64,000 nt of DNA from Agapanthus africanus (GCA_030015575.1 JASDDO010000026.1:447121096-447185095); one strand, 5' to 3'. Positions 45,134 through 57,807 are shown, numbered from the stretch's first letter. Notes: a model not told the origin generated them from the letters alone. Made by a program: numbers and translations.

Positions 45134-47354
45134 TGTAGGGTTCCTAGGCACCCTAATGAGATCTCACAAGACATCAACCATGCCAATTTCAAATTTAAAC
45201 GGTGCCGAGAAAACCTAGAACGGATCGTTGGCTAGATTTCTAGGCGAAACAAAAAAACTAGTTAACACTTAACTACAAGTAAACGGAAATACAACCTTTG
45301 TAGATCCGGTGCTCCACCTCCATAGCTCCACAACGAAGTCCCTTTGCTGTCCAAATGAATTCCCGGGCTCTTGCGTCGGCTTCGTCGGAGAAATGGCGAG
45401 CTAGGTCGTCGATGTCCATGCCGAAGATGATCTACGTCGAGGCATCGCTAAATCAAGCTCCACGTTCACCAAGTCATGAAAACTTGTGAAGGAAACACAC
45501 TCTACTACTTGGCAAGAGGTGGAGGATGAAGAAATAGGATGTGAGTAGACTTTAGAATTGGATTTCTCACTCATTTCCATCAATCACCATTGATGGAGCT
45601 TGCTTTCTTCAAGTGAAGAAAGAAAGAAGAAGAAGAATTATGTTATGATAAGTTAATTAAAAAAGAAAAGAATAATCAATCCTTATCATAACATGACCAT
45701 AGTTAAGTGTAGATAACTAATCATGGTTTAATGCAATGGTTAGGGTTAAGCTAAAAACAAAATGGTCATCAAGTCAAAGCATTCATGAAGCTTCATGAAT
45801 GAACAAAAGAAATGCCACCATTTTATCATTTCATTTCCTTTTTCCAATAAGAAAAAGATTAATAAATAAATGAATAAAATGAATAAGAAAATAGTAAACC
45901 CTAACCATTCCATTAACCAAGGTTTAATTCTATACACTTAATTAAAAAGGCATGTATCATCAAACATGATACAAGCATGTGCACAAAATCATATCGCATA
46001 TGCAATGCGCACACCCGAGCGAGAAAATCCGTTTAAAGTGAACCAATACTAGTTAGTGCAAAGTAATATATCAAATATATAATTATGCATTAAATCAACA
46101 CTTGATTCAATGATCCGGTCATGTCGCACACAACCGACTAGTATTCAATGTATCGGCTTATCGAATCAATACTTGATTCGATAACTAGGTTATATCGCAT
46201 ACAACCATTCGATACATTCATCGCGAGAATAGAATATGGTATCACATACACGCATTATTCTCGGTCCCGCACATATCTCATATGCGCTCCTATTTCGTTT
46301 CGCTTGAGCCAGGAAACCTCTGTGTAGGACTCTAAAGACTCGTCAATACGCCGGCAGCAGGTGATGATCATATCAAACACCCACAAGCCGCAAGCGGTCT
46401 GCTAAACGTAACGGCCACCCGGGTATTGAGCGATCTGAAGATCGACGAGCAAGCCCGCTCACACTCCAGTGAATCCAACCAGTAACACTACCGTACAGTC
46501 CGGTCTGATCGTCTGATATGTCGCATATCTCGCCTAGGGGTGGTAAACGTCAGACCCCAATAGCTCGATAAGTCGTGTCGATATGAGGTCTATAACAATT
46601 CGAGAAACTACTGGTAACACTTACCAGTAAATCTCAGCAACCCTGGCCAGGGATTTCCTGTTATAGCCAATCGAACACAGCGCAACATCAACCCCTATAC
46701 CGGGAGAGACGAATCCCCTCCTATCGCTCATTGCCTCCATGTGATTCGGGACTGTACCCAAAAACCACCGTTTTGCACGCCCTCTTGGACGTGGTAAGAT
46801 GGAAATCAAAGCACAGTGGGAACCATACAAGACTCTATGACGATCTCGGGTCAACAGACTACTATGTACCAGTGTCACCAGAGAACTGCCATCTGACGTG
46901 AGGTATAATACCATCTGGGAGTTCTCGGCGAGTCCGTCCAGTGTACCCAGTTTCTACTGAGCACCCGTATATCATCTCCGATGTCAAACACCAATGGATA
47001 TGGGATCATCCATCGCCCATCTGTATGGGTCGAGAAGGTATACGCCAGTCTACTATGGTATATCGATGCCCCATCTCGATACACCCACGACTAGGGACTT
47101 TGAAGGATGTACTTATGGACTACCATGTCTCCACTAGTATGATCCGCATCACAGTCCAGGTAGTCAAGTACACATCCTATGAGCTTTACCAACATGTAAC
47201 AGAGAGACAATCAGTGTACACGTTAAGGTAAAGGTCAACCAGATAGCATACTATCATGTCGAGCAAGAAAGTCCTCCCTATATATGTCCCAGCATCCACT
47301 ACAATATACATCCTATGTATAGTAATGGCCTCTAGGGCATACATATAACTAACA
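45134..47354 (-). repeat. A3 5' LTR (2,221 bp)
   Basis: Matches 36972-39187 with few differences. Hairpin 4 of the LTR array at 46116-46134 has the covaried stem mentioned under the array. Confidence 0.95.
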
Positions 47355-47359
47355 GTGAC
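47355..47359. repeat. A3 target site duplication, right (GTGAC)
   Basis: Matches 36967-36971; the A2 leader resumes. Confidence 0.95.
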
Positions 47360-48125
47360 CCCTTTAGCAAAACTAGAAAAGCCTAAAATACACTCCATTT
47401 AAAAACCATTTGATTCCTCAACGAGATCAAGTTCAAAGCGTTAAAGGTTTTATTAAAAACCATCCGCAACCCTCCGTCATTTTAGGAAGTAGAGTACTTA
47501 GTATTCGTGCTGTGTTTGTTGACCATAGTCAAGGCATAGTGTACGGTAGCTAAGTGATGTCTTCCCACACCGCATATGATGCGATTAGTTAGGACAGTCA
47601 TGTGGCTTTGTTGACCTTAGCCAAGGGTCATGTGGGTGGGTCTAATTAATCACGAAATGACGGGTAGAACTTGACTATTTTTTATCATTTGTTGACCTTA
47701 GCCAAGGTCATAGGTGCTAGGGGTGAGAACAATTATCGGGAGTTTCAAGTGTTGAAATTTGCAATGAGATTGCATACCTTCTATATGATAGTCGGATCCT
47801 AATACCCATTGCGAGTAATTGTTACTCCTGGAAGAGTTTTGCACTTTGCAATTAGCTTATCAAGTAGGTGTCTAGAAAGGTGTCAACGGGGTTACGCCCC
47901 TGGGAAAACGAGGATTATTTTAATTAGGTCCGTGCGAAAGCACGGGGAACCTCTCTCAAAGTACCGACACTGGCCTGGCTGAAAGATTGGCGAACTTGTA
48001 GAGTGTAATTAATCCCGGCTAGTCTTTCCTTTTAAGGTTTGAAGGATGATTTGATAAAAACAGTGGAAGCCATCCTGATTAGATAAAATAAATAACCAAT
48101 CTAATCTTGCAAGAGCGCACGCAGA
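47360..48125 (+). other. A2 leader, second part
   Basis: Continues the split unit ('ccctttagc') and carries the A/T hairpin near 47444-47462 and triple hairpin positions: 47506-47543 (CGTGCTGTG/CATAGTGTA) and 47599-47634 (CATGTGGC/GTCATGTG) pair well; the third (47680-47720) has lost its stem. Tips CATA, CTTA, CTTA. GAAA hairpin near 47930 is perfect. Confidence 0.7.
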
Positions 48126-48640
48126 GTGTTTTCTTCTCTCTCTCTCCAGTTAGCGACCATATCATGCCTTAATAAAGATAATAATATGGATGTATTGACC
48201 GAACCCGCTTGTTATACTGAGCTGGGGAACGTTGGTCCCGTTCCAACTTATAATTGTTATAAGACCGAGCAGGAAATAGGGGAATACCAGGATTCCCATG
48301 CCGCCCAAACGAAGAAAGTGCATGAGATGCATCTTCATCAGGTGTGTTCATTACAAAGAACTGTTTCTCTGTATCCTCTACATCCTAGGTATTAGATACC
48401 TGATCAGGATCTTGCATATGTAATTTGTTACATGGGTCACAGAAAGGTAGAGATCTGAGAACGGGTGATAAGTTTCATGAGACAGAAAACGGTACAAGTG
48501 TTGCAGCCAAATCTGTTGGTCATTATCACCCTGTATTACCAGAATACATTGATTCTGAACGAATGTTATTAGATACCGAACCTGATATACAACATCATAT
48601 CAGTCACTTTATTTATTAAAGAAAGGATATAATTTTGTAT
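48126..48640 (+). pseudogene. A2 gag end and protease remnant
   Basis: Same order as A1: frame with LTEPACYTELGNVGPVPTYNCYKTEQEIG, then a short deletion and frameshift near 48320, the degraded D(T)G region near 48390-48410 and an ENGTSVAAKSVGHYHPVL stretch at 48487-48540. Inactive. Confidence 0.8.
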
Positions 48641-48659
48641 TGTTGGATAATGTTTTGAA

Positions 48660-49690
48660 CATTTCAAAAGTTGATCGGTTCAGGCACGTTATCTAAAAGC
48701 ATTGACGTTCTAAATCAAACTACAGTTCTTAGTATACAGAACACACACAAGAGGAAGAGTTCAGAAATGAACGAATCCTTCTTGAGGTATTGTAGACTAG
48801 GTCATATCAATGTGACCCGACTAGCTAAAGTTAAATTTAGATGCATATTTAAATCTGTTTGAATTTGCTTCTTGTGAAACTTGCCAGTCATGTCACAAAG
48901 ATAAGATGACCATAGCTCTGTTTACTGGAAACAGAGAAAGAGTCAGTGAACTCTTGGGATACATAGTGATGTATAGAGGTCCCCAATCTACATAAGCCAA
49001 GTCTGGTTCTTTGTACTTCCTTACATTCACTCATGATCTCTCAAGATTCGGACACATGTTCCTATTGAAACATATGTCTGAAGCTTTTGAGAAATTCAAA
49101 GATTATAAGTTAGAAGTAGAGAACCAAAAATGGGTATAAGTATTATGTCCTTTGATGTGATCAGGGAGGAGAATACTTGAGCATGGGATTCCTGAACTAT
49201 TCTAAAGGAGAATGAGATTCTCTCTCAGCATTACTCCTCCGTATACATCACAGTACAACGGTGTATCGAGGCGGAGCAATCACACCCTATATGATATGGT
49301 GCGCTCTATGATGAGTACTGCTGAGTTACCTGTTTCCTTTTGGCGGTTATGCACTTAAGAAGCTGCATACCTATTGAACTAGGTTCGAATCAGATCACTG
49401 CCTATCACTCCATATGAGATATGGTATGGGAAGAGCCCATCTCTTAAGCAAGTTAAGATTTGGGGTTGTCCGGCCTATGTCTAAAAGCAAAATCCGGACA
49501 AGCTCGAGGCAAGGTCTGTTATGTAGAACTGGAATGGTTCCAGCTATACAAACTGCAGCTGATGATTTGATAGAACCAAAGGATTGAATAGATTCCGACA
49601 AAGCTCAGCCTCTCCACCGATCTAGCAGGGTTCCTCATCCGCCTGAGAGATACTTCGGTTTCTCGATGACAGTGGGAGCGAGAATTGCAT
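48660..49690 (+). pseudogene. A2 integrase remnant
   Basis: ESFLRYCRLGHIN at about 48771-48810 (WH to RY as in A1), frameshift after CTAGCT near 48825, TGNRERVSELLGY near 48924-48965, a MFLLKH.S-like stretch near 49055 and a PPERYFGFS tail near 49640-49665. The ~140-bp tail deletion is present at about 49515. Confidence 0.82.
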
Positions 49691-49739
49691 CATGAGATGA
49701 TGGCCCAACTAGTTTCGAGCAGGCCATCAAGAGTAGGGA

Positions 49740-50380
49740 CTCTGTAAGAATGGCTGGATGCTTAGCTATCTGAGATGGAATCCATGTACACCAACAAAGT
49801 ATGGACTTTGGATGCTATATCTGAAGGGTTAAATCTCCATCAGGAGCAAGTATATCTTGAGAAGATTACTTGGTGTAGATGGAAAAGTTGAGACTTTCAA
49901 TTCTCGACTTGTTAAAGGTTTTTGTCATCGACCAGGCGTGGATAATGATGAAACCTTTTCCAGTGGCTATGCTTAAGTCCATCCGGATCCTACTTGCCAT
50001 TGCTACATACCATGACTACGATATCTGGTGGTTGGGTGCCATGACTGATTTTCTAAATAATGATTTAGAACAGAACAACTATAAGAACACAGCCAGAGGG
50101 GTTCGTAAACCGTGGGAGTAGCGGAAACGTGTGCAAGATGTTTTTTATAATAAAGTAGGCATCGCGGAGTTGGAACGTCTGTTTTGATGCGGTAGTCAAA
50201 GAGTTTGACTTTAATCAAAATGGTAGATAAACCTTGTATATACAAAAAGGTAGTAAAGACAAAAGTTGTTATCCTCGTATTGTACGTGGACAACATACTC
50301 TTGATAGGAAAAGAGTTTCCCATACTACACATGGTCAATCTCCTCTTATCACAAGGATTCTCCAAATAGGATAAAGGTGA
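49740..50380 (+). pseudogene. A2 reverse transcriptase remnant
   Basis: The frame at 49879-50121 keeps the best RT start among the copies: FPVAMLKSIRILLAIATYHDYDIW. Then TARG.. marks the shared frameshift before the QPEG block. The catalytic box reads YVDN near 50285-50300 (second Asp to Asn). Confidence 0.82.
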
Positions 50381-50399
50381 TACCTCCTAAATCCTGGGA

Positions 50400-50935
50400 T
50401 TTGGATCTACGAGATAGATCTAAATGGATGTTAGGATTCTCACTGGTTGTAGTGAGATGGTATCAGTTGATCCTGGGGAGAATCACTGGAACGGTTCCAG
50501 GGTGATAAGGACGACTGAATGTCAGTCGCAGGTATTGTCTTTACCCTCAGTGGAGGGACGGTATGTTGGAAGAGTTCCAAGCGAGATACCGTGGCAAACT
50601 AGACGATAAGGCTGGTGACATCGCTATCGAAGATACTTCCAAAGAGGCAGTTTGGGTGTATATTAGTTCATAAGATGAACTAGGTTCCTACAATTGTGTG
50701 ACAATGGAGGTGTGGCTTTGGCCCAGGAACCCTGGTCCCATCAGTGACCCAGACACATTCTGAGGCAGCATCACCAGATCATGGAGATAATTGATCTCCA
50801 GGGTGATCGAGGTTAGGAGAGTAGACTCAGAGGACATCACGGCGGATCCACTCACAAAGGCCTTTTCCCAAAGAGAGACTTTTATAGGATGGTTGAGTAT
50901 TAGATACTGCAACCACTGCTACAGATGGCCCTAGT
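50400..50935 (+). pseudogene. A2 RNase H remnant
   Basis: Equivalent to A1 25020-25540; 'gcggatccactcacaaaggcc' at about 50843 marks the end of RNase H. A polypurine tract 'aagtgggagat' follows at 50938-50948. Confidence 0.75.
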
Positions 50936-50948
50936 GCAAGTGGGAGAT

Positions 50949-53159
50949 TATTAGTTATATGTATGCCCTAGAGGCCATTACTGTACATAGGATGTATATT
51001 GTAGTGGATGCTCGGACAAATATAGGTATGACTTTCTTGCTCGACATGATAGTACGCTATCTGGTTGCTCTTTATCTTAACATGTATACTTGCAGTGTCT
51101 CTATTACATGTTGATAAAGCCCTTAGGATGTGTGCTCGACTTCTAGAACTATGATGTAGATCATACTAGTGGGGCCTGGGTTGCCCATGAGTACATCCTT
51201 CAATGTTCCTAGTCGTGGGAATATCGAGACGGGGCATCGATATTCCAGAGTAGACTAGCGTATATCTTCTTGACCCATGTGATGGGCGATGGATGATCCC
51301 ATATCCATTGGTGTTTGACATAAGAGATGGTATACGGGTGCTCAGTGGAGACTGGGTACACTGAACGGACTCGCCGAGAACTCCCAGATGGTATTATACC
51401 TCACGTCAGATTGCAGTTCTCTAGTGACACTGGTACTGCTTAGTCTGTTGACCCGAGATCGTCATAGAGTCTTGGGTGTCTCCCACTGTGCTTTGATTTC
51501 CACACTACCACGGCTCTACTGAGTCATGCAAACAGGTGGTTTTTGGGTACAGTCCCGATTCATATGGAGGCAATGAGCGATAGGAGGGGATTCGTCTATC
51601 CCGGTATTGGGGGTTGATGTTGCGCTATGCTCGACTGGCCATAACTGGAAATCCCTGGCCAGAGTTGCACTGATTTACTGGTAAGTGTTATCAGTAGTTT
51701 CATGCTTTTTATGGACCTTACATCGGCATGACTTATCAAGCTACTGGGGTCTGACGTTTACCACCCCTAGGCGAGATATGCGACGTATCAGACGATAAGA
51801 TCGGACTGTGCGGTAAGTGTTACTGGTTGGATTCGCACCAGTGTGAGCAGGCTTGCTCGTTGATCTTCTGTTCGCTCAGTACCCGGGTTGCCGTTACGTT
51901 TACCAGACCGCTTGCATCTTGTTGGTGTTTGATATGATCATCACCTACTGCCGGCGTATTGACGAGTCTTTAGAGTCCTACACAGGGGTTTCCTGGCTCA
52001 AGCGAAACGAAATGGGAGCGCATATGAGATATGTGCGGGACCGAGAATAATACCAGTTTGTGATACTGTATTCTATTCTCGCGATTTGTATCATTGGACG
52101 GTTATATGAGATATAGCCGGGTTACCGAATCAAGTGTTGATTCGATTCATTGATACACTTGATATTAGTCGGCTATATGCGATATGACCGGATCATTAAA
52201 TCAAGTATCAATTTTATGATTTAATGTATAATTATATATTTGATATATTACTTTATATTAACTAGTATTTGTTCACTTAAGATTGATTTTCTCACTTGAT
52301 GTGCACAAATTGTATATATGATATATGTTTGTGCACTAGTTTGTGTCATGTTTGATGATACATGCAAACTTGGGTGTGTGTATGACTTACACCAAGTTTA
52401 GGTTAATGGTTAGGGTTTTATTTATTTATTTATTTATTTTAGCAAAAATAAAATGGTGGCTTTCTTTGTTTTATGCTTGAAGCTTCATGAAGCTTTATAG
52501 CATCTTTGAAAAAGTCTAAACATTTTGTTTTGTTCTTTAACCTAACCATCAACCTAAACACTAGTTTACTCTCTAAAAAAGATAACTAACCCATGGTTGC
52601 AAGATGATAGACTTCACCTGATTATTCATTTTATATAATTCTATTATTCATTCTTTTCTTTCTTCTTCATCTTCTTCAAGTGAAGAAAGCTTTCTTGAAA
52701 ATTTTCAAGTGAAGAAAAAGAGTGAGAAATCCAAATCCAAAGAGAACCCACTTCCTATTTCTTCATTCTGTACTACTTGCCATGTAGTATAGGGTGTTCT
52801 CTTCACAACGTTTTTGACCAAGTGAAGGAATAGCTTGAGTTTGAGTCTCCCCGACGTAGATCATCTTCGGCCTCGAAGCCAACGACCTAGCCCGCTCATT
52901 TCTCCGATAAAACCAACGCTAGGGTCCGGGATCCCGATGATCGCAGCGAAGGGACGTCAACACGGAGCTTTAGAAGTGGAGGACCGGATCTACAAAGGTT
53001 GTAATCCCTTTCACTTGTAGTTAAAGTTGTTAACTTGCATGTTTTTCGCCTTATCTCCAGTTAACGATCTTGCATAGGGTTTCTCGGCACATGAAAAATT
53101 TTGATTTTGGCATGGTTGATGCCTTGTGGAACCTCATGAGTGTGCCTAGGAACCCTAAA
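50949..53159 (+). repeat. A2 3' LTR (2,211 bp)
   Basis: First two bases are TA rather than TG and the last two AA rather than CA, so both termini carry a point change. Otherwise close to 32442-34649. Hairpin array near 52050-52220. Confidence 0.93.
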
Positions 53160-53164
53160 GTTCA
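53160..53164. repeat. A2 target site duplication, right (GTTCA)
   Basis: Matches 32437-32441. Confidence 0.93.
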
Positions 53165-54300
53165 GAAATGAACGAATCCTTCTTGTGGCATTGTAGACTA
53201 GGTCATATCAATGCGACGCGACCAGCTAAGTTACATAAGAATGAATATGATAATATGTTCAAATTTTCATCTTATGATACTTTCCAGTCTTGTCTCAAAG
53301 GTAAAATGACCAATACTCCGTTTACTGGAAACAGAGAAAGAGTTACTGAACTCTTGGGACGGATACATGATGATGTATACGGTCCTATGTCCACTAATTC
53401 CTGGGTTGGTTCTTCGTACTTAATTATATTCACTGATCATCTCTCAAGATACGGACATATGTTCTTATTGAAACAGAAGTCTGAAACTTTTGAGAAATTC
53501 AAGGAATATATGCTTGAAGTTGAGAACCAGTCGGGTAGAAATATTAAGTCCTTCGATGTGATCGAGGAGGAGAATACTTGCGCATGGAGTTCCTAGATTT
53601 TCTAAAAGGAGAATGAGATTCTCCCTCAGCTTACTCCTTCGAGTACACCACAGCACAACGGTATATCAAGGCAGAGGTATCGTGCCCTATGAGATATGAC
53701 GCGCTCTATGATGAGTACTGCTGACTTACATGTTTCCTTTTAGAGTTATGCACTTGAGATGCTGCATACCTATTGAATGGGGTTCCATCCAAATCAGTGC
53801 CTACCACTCCATATGAGATATGGAATGGGAAGAGACCATGTCTTAAACGAGTTAATATATGGGTTGTCCTGTCTATATTGAAAAGCAAAATCCGGACAAG
53901 CTTGAGTCAAGGTCAGTCCTGTATAAGTTTTTTAGGATATCCCAAACATTTGCAACGGAATATCTTTTACCACACTGAGGAGAAAAAGGTGTTTTGTTTC
54001 TCAGCATGCCACCTTTTTAGAAAAGGAATTTTTTGTGAAGAAATTTGTGGAAATAAGGTTGAACTGGAAGGAGTTCCAGCTAGACAAACTAACAGCTGAT
54101 GATTTGTTGAAACCAAAGGATTCAACAGTTTCCAACGAACCCCAGCCTCCCCGCGAATTTGGTTGGGTTCCTCATCCACTTGAGAGATACTACGGTCTTC
54201 TCAGTGAAAGTGGGAGCAAGGAATGCATCAGGGTAGATGATGGCCCAACTAGGTTTAGGCAGACCATCATGAGTTGGGACTCTATGAAATGGCTGGATGC
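53165..54300 (+). pseudogene. A0 integrase remnant (best preserved)
   Basis: The frame at 53168-53596 (142 aa) has SFLWHCRLGHINATR (intact WH), SCLKGKMTNTPFTGNRERVTELLG, IHDDVYGPM with the first catalytic Asp, FTDHLSRYGHMFLLK and KFKEYMLEVENQSGR. The next Asp region (near 53545) is frameshifted. The frame at 53773-54099 continues with NGVPSKSVPTTPYEIWNGK and FLGYPKHLQRNIFYH, and an overlapping frame (54035-54310) reads FVEIRLNWKEF and PHPLERYYGL. A1-A3 lack the FLGYPKH..to..NWKEF part. Not functional but a good reference for the family. Confidence 0.9.
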
Positions 54301-54720
54301 TATGCTATAAAAGATGGAATCCATGTACACCAACAAAGTATGACTTTGAATGTTGCACTTGAAGGGGTAAAACCCATTGGGAGCAAATAGATCTTGAGAA
54401 GGTTATTGGTGTAAATGGAAATGTTGAGACTTTCAAAGCTATGCCTATGTCCATCAGGATCAATGCGCGCATCGCGGAGTTGAAACATCTATTTTGATGT
54501 GATCGTCAAAGAGTTCGTCTTCATCAAAATGGTAGATGAACCTTGTATATACAAGAAGGTTGTAGAAAGTACGGTTGTCTTCCACGTATTGTACATAGAT
54601 AACATACTCTTGATAGGAAATGGTTTCCTATGCTACACTCGGTCAAGCTCCTCTTAACACAAGGATTCTCCATGGATGATCTGGATGATACCTCCTACAT
54701 CTTGTGGATTATGATCTATG
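54300..54720 (+). pseudogene. A0 reverse transcriptase remnant
   Basis: Short: the RT centre is deleted between about 54445 and 54465, jumping from the VETFK-like start to (A)SRSW-like codons. Then a DEPCIYKKV segment and YIDNILLIGN near 54590-54620 (YVDD to YIDN). Confidence 0.78.
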
Positions 54721-54729
54721 GGGATAGAT

Positions 54730-55537
54730 CAAAGTGGATGTTGGGAGTGTCCCTAGTCCAGGTACATTAACACCATACTAAAGGTGTTTAGTATGGAAGA
54801 TTCTAAGCGTGGTGGTTCGCCCACTTACTCATGGATCACTTTCTCCAAAAGAAGTCTCCCAAGACTGATTTGGAGAGAGCACGCGTGCAAGGGATAACCT
54901 ATGCTTCGGCAGTAGGCGCTATCATGTGTGCGATGTTATGTACCAGAGCAATGTGGCTAACTCACTAGGCGTGGTGATCAGGAATCTATCGGATCTTGGG
55001 AGAATCACTGGACAACTGTAGAGGACATTCTTAAGTATTTGAGAAGCACTAAATGAATGTTCTTGGTTCGAGGTTCCAGAGTGATAAGGTCGACTAAGAG
55101 TCAGTCATAGGCGTTGTCTTTACCCTCAGTGGAAGGACGGTATGTTGGAAGAGTTCCAAGCTAGATACCATGGCATACTGGACGGTAAAGGCTGAATACA
55201 TCGCTACCAACAATGCTGCCAAAGTGGCTATCTAGGCATTTCATGTTCATGAGATGAACATGGTTCCTACCATTGAGCGTCCAATAAGTGTTATTGTGAC
55301 AATAATGGAGTTGTGGCTTTGGCCTAGGAACTCCGGTCCCATCAGCGATCCAGACATATTCTGAGGCATGTATCACCAGATCAGGGAGATGGATGATCTC
55401 CACGAGATCGAGGTCAGGAGAGTTGAGGCGAAGGATGACACAACGGATATACTCACAAAGGCCTTACCCTAGAGAGAATTCTATAGGACGTTGAGTATGA
55501 GATACAGCAACAAATGGCCTTAGTGCGAGTGGGAGAT
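54730..55537 (+). pseudogene. A0 RNase H remnant and polypurine tract
   Basis: Readable over frames: SMEDSKRGGSP.YSWITFSKKKSPKT near 54795-54870, ITYASAVGAIM and MLCTRANVANS near 54895-54965, then ILKYLR-like near 55030, the EAEYIA region near 55190 and LTKALP at 55451-55470. The first ~250-300 bp is what A1-A3 have lost. The tract 'gcgagtgggagat' ends at 55537. Confidence 0.82.
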
Positions 55538-57700
55538 TGTTAGTTATGTGTATGCCCTAGAGGCCATTACTGTACATGTGATGTATATTGCAATGGATTC
55601 TTGGACATATATAAGGAGGACTTTCTTGCTCGAAATGATAGTATGCTATCTGGCTGCACTTTATCTTAACATGTACACTTATTTTTTCTCTATTACATGT
55701 TGATAAAGCTTTTGGGATGAGTACTTGACTGCCAGGATTATGATGCGGATCAAACTAGTGGGGCATAGGTAGTCGGTAAGTACATCCTTCAAATGTTCCT
55801 AGTCGTGGGGGTATCGAGACAGTGCATCAATACTCCAGAGTAGACTAGGGTATGCGCTTCTTGACCCATATAATGGGCGATGGATAACCCCATATCCATT
55901 GGTGTATGATATCAGAGAAGGTATACGGGTGCTCAGAAGAGACTGGGTACACTGAACGGACTCGTCGTGAACTCCTAGATGGTACTATACCTATCGTCAG
56001 ATAGCAGTTCTATGGTGACACTGGTACAGGTTAGTCTGTCAACCGAGATCATCATAGAGTCTTGGGTGATTCCCAGTGTGCTTTGATTTCCACCATACCA
56101 CGTTCAAGAGATCGTCCAAAAAGGTGGTTTTTGGGTACAGTCCCGAGTCGAATGGAGGCAATGACCGATAGGAGCGGATTCGTCTCTCCCGGTATTGGGA
56201 GTTGATGTTGCGCTATGCTCGATTGGCCATAAAAGGAAATCCCTGTCCAGGGTTGCTGAGATCTACTTGTAAGTGTTATCAGTAGTTTCTCGAACCGTTA
56301 TGGACCTCACATCGGCATGAATTATCGGGCTTTTGTGGTATGACGTTATGCCACCCCCAGGATGTGATATGCGACATATCTGACAAAGAGACCGGACTGT
56401 ACGGTAGTGTTACTGATTGGATTCGCAGGAGTATGAGCAGGCTTGCTTGTTTATCTTCTGATCGCTTAATACCCCGGTGGCCGTTACATTTATCAGACCG
56501 CTTGCGGCTTGTGGGTGTTTGATATGATCATCACCTACTGCCGCCATCTTGACGAGTCTTTAGCGCAATGAAGTAGGAGCACATATGTGATATGTGCGGG
56601 ACCGAGATTAATGCGCGTATGTGATACCGTATTATATTCTTGCAATATGTGATATCGGATGGTTATATGAGATATAGCCGGGTTATCGGATCAAGTGTTG
56701 ATTCGATAAGTTGATTCATATGATATTAGTCGGTTGTATATGATATGGCCGGATTATTAAATCAAGTGTTGATTTGATAGTTTAATGTATAATTATATAT
56801 TTGTTATATCAACTTACATTAACTAATATTTGCTGACTAAGTATTCTTTTTCTCACTTGTGTGCATATAGTATATATGTGATATATATTAATGTACATTT
56901 TATTTGTGACATGCTTGATGCCACATGCTTCATGGGTGTATGAGACTTACAGCATGCTTGATATAATGAGGGGTTTATATTTATTTTAGTAACTCATAAA
57001 TTGGTGGAAATTGGATTAATAGTTGATGCATGGAGAAGCTTGTGGAACCATTGACTAAGTCTACTAATTTGTTTTACTTAAGATATTTATTAACCTAACA
57101 ATTATTTTTTTAGCCATAGTTAAGTCTCTACATGAGTTAGGGTATGACACTAACTCATCCATGGTTGCTATTTTCACCTCATGAGTTTCATTTCTCATCC
57201 TGACTTCATGTTCTTCTTCCTCATGAAAAAAGATCACTAGCTTTTCAAATGGTGAAGAAATAATGTGAGAAAAGTAAATCTAAAGTGAACCCATTTCCTA
57301 CTTCATGATCCTCTACTATATTAGCCATTTAGTTTAGGGTGTTTGCTTCACTAATCTTCCATTAGTGATGAGATAGCATGAGCTTGAGTCTCCTCGATGT
57401 AGATCATCTTCGACCTCGAAGACTTCGAGCAAGCTTGTTCATTTCTTAATGTGATACCTTAGTAGAGTTCGGGTTTTCACCACTTGGAGCGAAGGGACTA
57501 CTTCATGGAGCTTTAGAACTGAAGGACCGGTCTACAAAGGTTGTATTCCTCATTCACTTAGATGTAAATTTGTTTGCATTGCTAATTCGTCTAAATCTCT
57601 AGTAAAGATTCTAGGTTATGGTTGTTTAGTATGGCAAAAATTTGACATTGGTATGGACGATGGCTCCCGACACCTTGCTGTCGTGGTAGGTAACCCTACA
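55538..57700 (+). repeat. A0 3' LTR (2,163 bp)
   Basis: TGTTAGTTATGTG to AACCCTACA. The most diverged Cop-A LTR here. Ends just before a reverse Cop-B LTR fragment; the five bases after it, CCCAC, should be its target duplication. Confidence 0.9.
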
Positions 57701-57807
57701 CCCACGACTAGGGACATTTCAGGATGTTCTTATAGGCCACCCAGATCCCTCTTATATGATCTCCAGCATAATGCTAGTAGTCAAGAAAGAATCCTATGGG
57801 CTCTATC
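57701..57807 (-). repeat. Fragment of an older reverse Cop-B LTR
   Basis: 107 bp homologous to 59690-59797 (same strand) and, reversed, to 28104-28210. It is bounded left by the end of A0 and right by the end of B2. It is most simply the original target of both insertions. Confidence 0.75.

Larger units (their letters stand above)
36972..47354 (-). mobile_element. Cop-A copy A3, complete Ty1/copia element
   Basis: The only uninterrupted element: 10,383 bp on the minus strand with 5' LTR 45134-47354, primer site 45120-45132, leader, decayed pol, polypurine tract and 3' LTR 36972-39187. Flanked by GTGAC. The two LTRs look the most alike of any pair here, apart from a ~17-bp gap near 38880, so it seems the youngest copia copy. 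Pol has the family lesions, so it was already defective when it moved. Confidence 0.96.
32442..53159 (+). mobile_element. Cop-A copy A2, Ty1/copia (split by A3)
   Basis: Complete at both ends: 5' LTR 32442-34649, primer site, leader (split at 36971 by A3, resuming at 47360), decayed pol, 3' LTR 50949-53159. Flanked by GTTCA inside the protease-integrase junction of A0. About 10.3 kb without A3. Defective in the same places as A1 and A3. Confidence 0.95.
29970..57700 (+). mobile_element. Cop-A copy A0, 5'-incomplete, host of B1 and A2
   Basis: Begins in the middle of a Cop-A leader because B1 inserted there; the 5' LTR lies outside the window. Own pieces: 29970-32441 (leader, gag end, protease) and 53165-57700 (integrase to 3' LTR), separated by A2. 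It is more diverged in its LTR end than A1-A3, yet its pol keeps segments that they lack, so it represents an older and less deleted form. Confidence 0.9.
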
